Shown here: positions 15,386 through 16,406 of the stretch, in pieces | Numbering within the stretch: the stretch's first letter is position 1 | Layout of the letters: every line of letters starts with the position of its first letter | Assembly (NCBI GenBank): GCA_035286745.1 | Contig: DATECU010000325.1 | Span: 1 to 16,406, forward strand | Origin: DATECU01 sp035286745 | GTDB taxonomy: Bacteria; Acidobacteriota; Vicinamibacteria; Fen-336 | Reading direction: 5' to 3' | Length of the DNA: 16,406 bases | The notes under the pieces: model-generated | The model's database searches: none | Told to the model about the DNA's origin: nothing | What the model saw: the letters and a program-made list of their open reading frames with translations, nothing else | Made by a program: the position numbers and the translations under genes

Positions 15386-15850
15386 ATGAGACACCGCGTC
15401 GGCTTCCGAAAACTCGGGCGGGTCACGCCCCACCGGATCGCCCTGCTCCGCAACCTGGCCACCGCCCTGTTCGAGCGGGAGCGCATCCGCACCACCCTGA
15501 TGAAGGCCAAGGAGCTGCGGCCGTATGCCGAGCACCTGATCACCCTGGCCAAGCGCAGCGACGATCGATTGCACGCCCGCCGGCAGGTGGCCAAGGACAT
15601 CCACGACCCTCAGGTGGTGAAGAAGCTGTTCGACAACCTGAGCACACGTTATGCAGATCGCCCCGGCGGCTACACCCGCATCCTGCGCCTGGGGACCCGG
15701 CACGGCGACGGGGCCGAGATGGCCATCGTCGAGCTCCTGGGCTCCGAGTACCAGCCAAAGAAGAAGGACGCCAAGGGCAAGAAGACCGAAGCTCAGCCCA
15801 AGGGCGAAGCCAAGGCCCAGAAGGCCAAGGCCGAGAAAGCAACCGAGTAG
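15386..15850 (+). CDS. rplQ: 50S ribosomal protein L17 with Lys/Ala-rich tail
   Basis: The 154-residue product begins MRHRVGFRKLGRVTPHRIAL and has LRNLATALFERERIRTTLMK, AKELRPYAEHLITLAKR, YADRPGGYTRILRLGTRHGD and GAEMAIVELLG, all typical L17. E. coli has 127 residues. The extra length is a C-terminal tail of about 30 residues rich in Lys, Ala and Glu (GEAKAQKAKAEKATE). L17 sits near the tunnel exit. GAGG overlaps the rpoA stop, one base from the ATG, so translation may be coupled to rpoA. It is the last gene of the cluster. Confidence 0.97.
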   Translation: MRHRVGFRKLGRVTPHRIALLRNLATALFERERIRTTLMKAKELRPYAEHLITLAKRSDDRLHARRQVAKDIHDPQVVKKLFDNLSTRYADRPGGYTRILRLGTRHGDGAEMAIVELLGSEYQPKKKDAKGKKTEAQPKGEAKAQKAKAEKATE

Positions 15851-15867
15851 CCGGCAGTCGTGACTTG

Positions 15868-15909
15868 GGGCCGGCCCCTCGCAGGAGGCGCCGGCCCTCG
15901 GCCTTTCTT
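15868..15909 (+). terminator. Probable transcription terminator after rplQ
   Basis: GGGCCGGC at 15868-15875 pairs with GCCGGCCC at 15890-15897. Inside, CCTC at 15877-15880 pairs with GAGG at 15885-15888 after one C-C mismatch, closing on a four-base loop. The 12-bp stem is followed by a weak T-rich run (CCTTTCTT) at about 15902-15909. Its position, 17 nt after the end of the cluster and before a convergent gene, supports termination. The T-run is short and offset, so efficiency is uncertain. On the opposite strand no T-run follows the stem. Confidence 0.6.
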
Positions 15910-15923
15910 GGGGCGGCCTTCCG

Positions 15924-16406
15924 CTATTCGGATCGCTTCACGGTAGCGGAGGCCGTGAGCCCGCGATACTCGAGGCTGGCGATCAGGAACAGCCGCTCGG
16001 CGGAGGTGCGCCTGAAGGACCACGACGCGACGGTCTGGCGGGCTGCCTCCTGGAGCGGCTCGGGGCCGGAGATCTCGAGGCCCGAAGTGGCGCCGCCGGC
16101 ATCCACCGTGAAGCGCACCAGCACGGTGCCCGAAACCTCGCCCAGGCGCGCCAGAGGTGGAACCACCGGACGTCGGCCCGAAGCCAGGTCGGGGACATCG
16201 TTGGCGAGGGTGACGTCGCGGACCGCTGAAATGGGGGCGGTGGGTGAGCCCACAGCCGGCGTGGACGGTGGAGCGGCGGGCATCGTGGGCGGAGGGGCAG
16301 CCGGGGGCGCAACCGCGGCCGGTGGGGGCGAGGCGATCGGCTCGGCTGCCGGGGTCGCCGGCTCGGGCGCGGCAGGTGGGACGACCGCGGGATGCTCGGC
16401 TGCGCT
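15924..16406 (-). CDS. TonB-like energy transducer, C-terminal part
   Basis: The frame is open from the window edge to TAG at 15926-15924, giving 160 residues without a start. The first 60 or so form an Ala/Pro/Glu-rich linker, as in the periplasm-spanning part of TonB. The rest carries a TonB C-terminal domain: VSGTVLVRFTVDAGGATSGL, EISGPEPLQEAARQTV and WSFRRTSAERL. TonB passes proton-motive energy from ExbB-ExbD to outer-membrane receptors. The N-terminal membrane anchor is outside the window, so a TonB-domain protein with another role is possible. An ATG at 16283 is unlikely as start because the linker continues upstream in frame. It converges on rplQ and is a separate transcript. Confidence 0.8.
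   Translation of the reverse strand, partial: SAAEHPAVVPPAAPEPATPAAEPIASPPPAAVAPPAAPPPTMPAAPPSTPAVGSPTAPISAVRDVTLANDVPDLASGRRPVVPPLARLGEVSGTVLVRFTVDAGGATSGLEISGPEPLQEAARQTVASWSFRRTSAERLFLIASLEYRGLTASATVKRSE

Noticed and set aside
16281..16283. ATG (- strand) as the start of the TonB-like gene
   Set aside because: The Ala/Pro-rich linker continues in frame upstream to the window edge, so this methionine is probably internal.

Overview
This window is one long, colinear translation-machinery cluster from a high-GC bacterium. It starts in the last 39 codons of tuf (EF-Tu), so the str operon lies directly upstream. It then runs through the complete S10, spc and alpha operons in the canonical order: rpsJ-rplC-rplD-rplW-rplB-rpsS-rplV-rpsC-rplP-rpmC-rpsQ, rplN-rplX-rplE-rpsN-rpsH-rplF-rplR-rpsE-rpmD-rplO-secY, adk-map-infA-rpmJ-rpsM-rpsK-rpsD-rpoA-rplQ. 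All 31 of these genes are on the + strand and look intact. A GC-rich hairpin follows rplQ. The window ends inside a convergent gene on the - strand that encodes the C-terminal half of a TonB-like protein.

Packing is very tight. Several genes overlap by stop/start fusion (ATGA at rplC/rplD, rplD/rplW, rplX/rplE and adk/map; GTGA at rplP/rpmC; TAATG at rplV/rpsC), secY/adk overlap by 14 nt and map/infA by 8 nt. Only four internal gaps exceed 50 nt: tuf-rpsJ (124 nt, filled by an inverted-repeat element), rpsJ-rplC (91 nt), rplF-rplR (57 nt) and rpmD-rplO (99 nt, with a perfect 8-bp hairpin). No stretch over 300 nt lacks a gene. No tRNA, rRNA, CRISPR or insertion sequence was seen. GTG starts are used for rpmC, rpsN, rplO, adk, rpmJ and rpsD, most with a good Shine-Dalgarno.

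The lineage cannot be fixed from sequence alone. High GC, a zinc-type S14, a zinc-ribbon L24, zinc-type S4, L36 and adenylate kinase, infA between map and rpmJ, and a TonB-like gene downstream suggest a Gram-negative phylum such as Acidobacteriota, Methylomirabilota or a deltaproteobacterial lineage. This is inference with low confidence.

Together the genes supply about 27 ribosomal proteins, the protein-export channel SecY, adenylate kinase, methionine aminopeptidase, initiation factor IF-1 and the RNA polymerase alpha subunit. Most of the window is ordinary. The points worth a second look are an IF-1 that lacks the near-universal basic loop, the inverted-repeat element before rpsJ, the rpmD-rplO hairpin, and low-complexity tails on L4, S5 and L17.
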